Source: JANQPX01 sp965204405 (GTDB lineage: Bacteria; Pseudomonadota; Alphaproteobacteria; Geminicoccales; Geminicoccaceae). From it: DNA of 64,000 nucleotides. The translations under genes were made by a program, and so were the position numbers. Below, piece by piece: positions 62,526 through 64,000 of this stretch (positions are counted from its first letter, which is position 1; each line of letters starts with the position of its first letter). The notes under the pieces are model-generated. The model was given only the letters and a program-made list of their open reading frames with translations, had not been told where the DNA came from and ran no database searches. The stretch covers positions 744,001-808,000 of the forward strand of contig CBDBEN010000005.1 in the NCBI GenBank assembly GCA_965204405.1, given 5' to 3'.

Positions 62526-63755
62526 CTACTTCAACAAGCCTTGATCTCGGGCAGCCTTGCGGTAGGCGTCGGCCGCATCGGCGAGTGATTCTTCAGCACT
62601 TTCCTTGCCGACGATAAAGTCGGAAATATTGTCGCCAAGGGCGGAGTGGGCGAGCGATGCCTGCGGGTTCATCGGGTAGGGCGGCGCGCCCTGCATCACG
62701 GTTTCGGTGATCGCACCGGTATAGTCGGTCGGCTGGTAGACGGACCGGATCCAAAGGGTGGTATCGTTGTTCTCTGTTACAGTCTGCTCGCCTAGGGCGT
62801 GCATAATGACCTGGAAGGTCAGGTCAGGATCGCCGTCCAGGTTCTTCGGAATCACATAACCGTCCCACCAGAAGGTTGAGGCCGGCGCACCGCCATCCAT
62901 CATGGTCGGCGCGGGGGCAAAGCCGATCTTGCCCACCACCGTACTTTCCTCTTCGTCATCCATGGTCGGCGCCTGGTCGCCCCAGAGGATCGCCATGGCG
63001 ACGTCGCCCTGCTGTAGCTGGCGCTTAACGTCGCCGAAATCCATCGACATCGAGTTCGGCGACATATAGGCAAACATTGCACCGAGCGTCTCCAGCGCCT
63101 CGACCGCCTCTGGCCCCTCGAAAGCCGCATCGGAGGTTGCCGGATCGAACAGCGCGCCGCCATTGGCAAGCAGCAGGTTCACATACTCGTTCGCCAGCTC
63201 CCAGCTATTGCCGAAGGCCGCACCGAAGGGATGTTCGATGCCAGCACCTTTAAGCGTTTCGGCTGCGGCCAGAAGCTCGTCATAGGTCGTCGGCACCTCG
63301 ATGCCGTTTTCCTCGAAAATGTCCTTCCGATAGAAGAAATGCTGCGCATTGACCATGAACGCGATCGCCGCGACGTCGTCCCCGAAGCGGATCAGCATCT
63401 GATCTTCGATGTTGTATTGATCGCGATACTTTTCGACCAGGTCGTTCAGCGGGCGTAGCTGTCCCTTGGCCTGCAGGAGCGTGATCGAACTGTTGGCGAC
63501 CGCCGCTGCATCGAAGGGCGAGGTCCCGGCAGCGAACGCCTTTTCGGTTTCCTGGCGATGCTCGGTGGTGAGTTTGGCGTCGATGGTCACATCGCCGCTC
63601 TCGCATTCCTTCATCTTGCCGGCGATGAGTTCCAGCGTCTCGAAGAAATTGGAAATCACGTTGACTTCGCCTGCACCGTCCACCTCGCAAGCGGCGAAAG
63701 CACCCGTCGGCATCAGCGCGATGGCGGCAGCCGCCAATGTCGTTTTGAGTTTCAT
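62526..63755 (-). CDS. ABC importer solute-binding protein (CUT1 family)
   Basis: The 409-residue periplasmic protein starts at ATG 63755, with GGGAGG five bases upstream, and has a signal peptide ending GAFAACEV. The mature protein follows the type II sugar-binding protein pattern: an N-terminal VNVISNFFETLELIAGKM, then AAAVANSSI, and a late DMAILWGDQ-type segment (DVAMAILWGDQAP). A single Cys pair may be present early (ACEV and KECES). Ligand unknown; neighbouring SnoaL-like proteins suggest an unusual carbohydrate or related compound. Confidence 0.92.
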   Translation of the reverse strand: MKLKTTLAAAAIALMPTGAFAACEVDGAGEVNVISNFFETLELIAGKMKECESGDVTIDAKLTTEHRQETEKAFAAGTSPFDAAAVANSSITLLQAKGQLRPLNDLVEKYRDQYNIEDQMLIRFGDDVAAIAFMVNAQHFFYRKDIFEENGIEVPTTYDELLAAAETLKGAGIEHPFGAAFGNSWELANEYVNLLLANGGALFDPATSDAAFEGPEAVEALETLGAMFAYMSPNSMSMDFGDVKRQLQQGDVAMAILWGDQAPTMDDEEESTVVGKIGFAPAPTMMDGGAPASTFWWDGYVIPKNLDGDPDLTFQVIMHALGEQTVTENNDTTLWIRSVYQPTDYTGAITETVMQGAPPYPMNPQASLAHSALGDNISDFIVGKESAEESLADAADAYRKAARDQGLLK

Positions 63756-63772
63756 ATCAACCTCCCTTTTTG

Positions 63773-63782
63773 ATTTGCAAAT
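63773..63782. promoter_or_regulatory. ATTTGCAAAT palindrome ahead of the binding-protein gene
   Basis: A perfect 10-bp palindrome in the 35-base gap between the right-edge SnoaL-like gene and the solute-binding protein gene. LacI-family operators are often such short AT-flanked palindromes with a CG or GC centre, so it may be a site for the neighbouring regulator. Confidence 0.4.
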
Positions 63783-63790
63783 TGGTTCGC

Positions 63791-64000
63791 TCAGCGTTCC
63801 CCGAGTATCTGCATCAGGATTCCGAATTCGTTGAAAACCGTCCATTCCTTTTGCACCCGATTGTCCCTGATCAGCCATTGGGTGATGCCCCAGCAATGAG
63901 CTTCCCGGCCGGTGGGTTCGCCATAGGCGCCGTAGCCGCGATGGGCGCCTACGCCACCCCAGCGGATCGAAACCAGATAGCCGTCCCGCGCATTGCCTAT
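63791..64000 (-). CDS. Partial SnoaL/NTF2-like protein at right edge
   Basis: The last 69 residues of a minus-strand gene are visible. They read DGYLVSIRWGGVGAHRGYGA, GREAHCWGITQWLIRDNRV and WTVFNEFGILMQ before the stop at 63791, the C-terminal half pattern of SnoaL-like ester-cyclase family proteins. Its beginning lies outside the window. It is just upstream of the solute-binding protein gene and seems part of the same operon. Confidence 0.8.
   Translation of the reverse strand: MGNARDGYLVSIRWGGVGAHRGYGAYGEPTGREAHCWGITQWLIRDNRVQKEWTVFNEFGILMQILGER

Overview
The window reads as a chromosomal segment of a GC-rich, flagellated alphaproteobacterium, most likely from the Hyphomicrobiales/Rhodospirillales part of the class. 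The main pointers are fliX divergent from flgI, an RpoH2-type sigma-32, the MsbA-DUF374-WaaA-LpxK lipid A/Kdo order, a fused STAS-MlaE permease, a bacterial ELM1-family gene and a DUF6502/DUF5666 pair. I saw no rRNA, tRNA, CRISPR array, transposase or prophage gene. Genus-level assignment is not possible from what I can see.

Layout. 0-7.6 kb is housekeeping: a partial gene at the left edge, nadE, a DEAD-box helicase, a small basic protein, a cold-shock protein with a clear terminator, an HD phosphohydrolase, an amidase and a divergent phosphoglycerate mutase-like enzyme. 7.8-11.7 kb is a tight three-gene surface-glycan operon: an ELM1-family protein, a protein that appears to join a WaaA-like N-terminal half to a GT42 (sialyltransferase)-like half, and a GT8-like glycosyltransferase/methyltransferase fusion. 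11.7-19.6 kb holds ubiH, rpoH, lpxK, waaA, a DUF374 acyltransferase, an MsbA-like ABC exporter and a phospholipid-type methyltransferase. 19.8-24.7 kb is an RND efflux pump, its adaptor and a PadR regulator, with three tandem 15-bp repeats upstream. 25.0-28.6 kb is an Mla-type lipid transport operon (permease, ATPase, MCE protein, lipoprotein), followed by a TPR protein.

29.3-44.5 kb is a late-flagellar cluster. fliX diverges from flgI-flgJ-flgN-flgK-flgL-fliW. The same operon appears to continue into a TPR/GT41 O-GlcNAc-transferase-like protein and a methyltransferase, then come flagellin, flaG, fliD and fliS. This suggests flagellar protein glycosylation and methylation built into the filament operon. 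An enolase-superfamily gene interrupts the cluster on the opposite strand.

44.6-51.0 kb is a carbohydrate-acid catabolic block: a split transketolase, an SDR, an enolase-superfamily enzyme, a periplasmic SMP-30 lactonase and two small envelope proteins. It is bracketed by two copies, in inverted orientation, of a 127-133 bp MITE-like repeat. A shortened third copy lies at 38.4 kb.

51-64 kb holds a universal stress protein, an AGCS symporter, a DUF5666/DUF6502 pair, a stand-alone adenylation protein with a TmpA-like membrane flavoreductase, a LacI regulator and a CUT1-type ABC importer flanked by two SnoaL/NTF2-like genes. Three genes here carry reading-frame lesions: the symporter, the adenylation protein and LacI. 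The membrane reductase may have a fourth. Either this region is decaying or the sequence is locally unreliable.

The strongest candidates for undescribed biology are the 7.8-11.7 kb glycan operon, the flagellar GT41-methyltransferase extension, the adenylation/TmpA-like module and the MITE-bracketed catabolic block.
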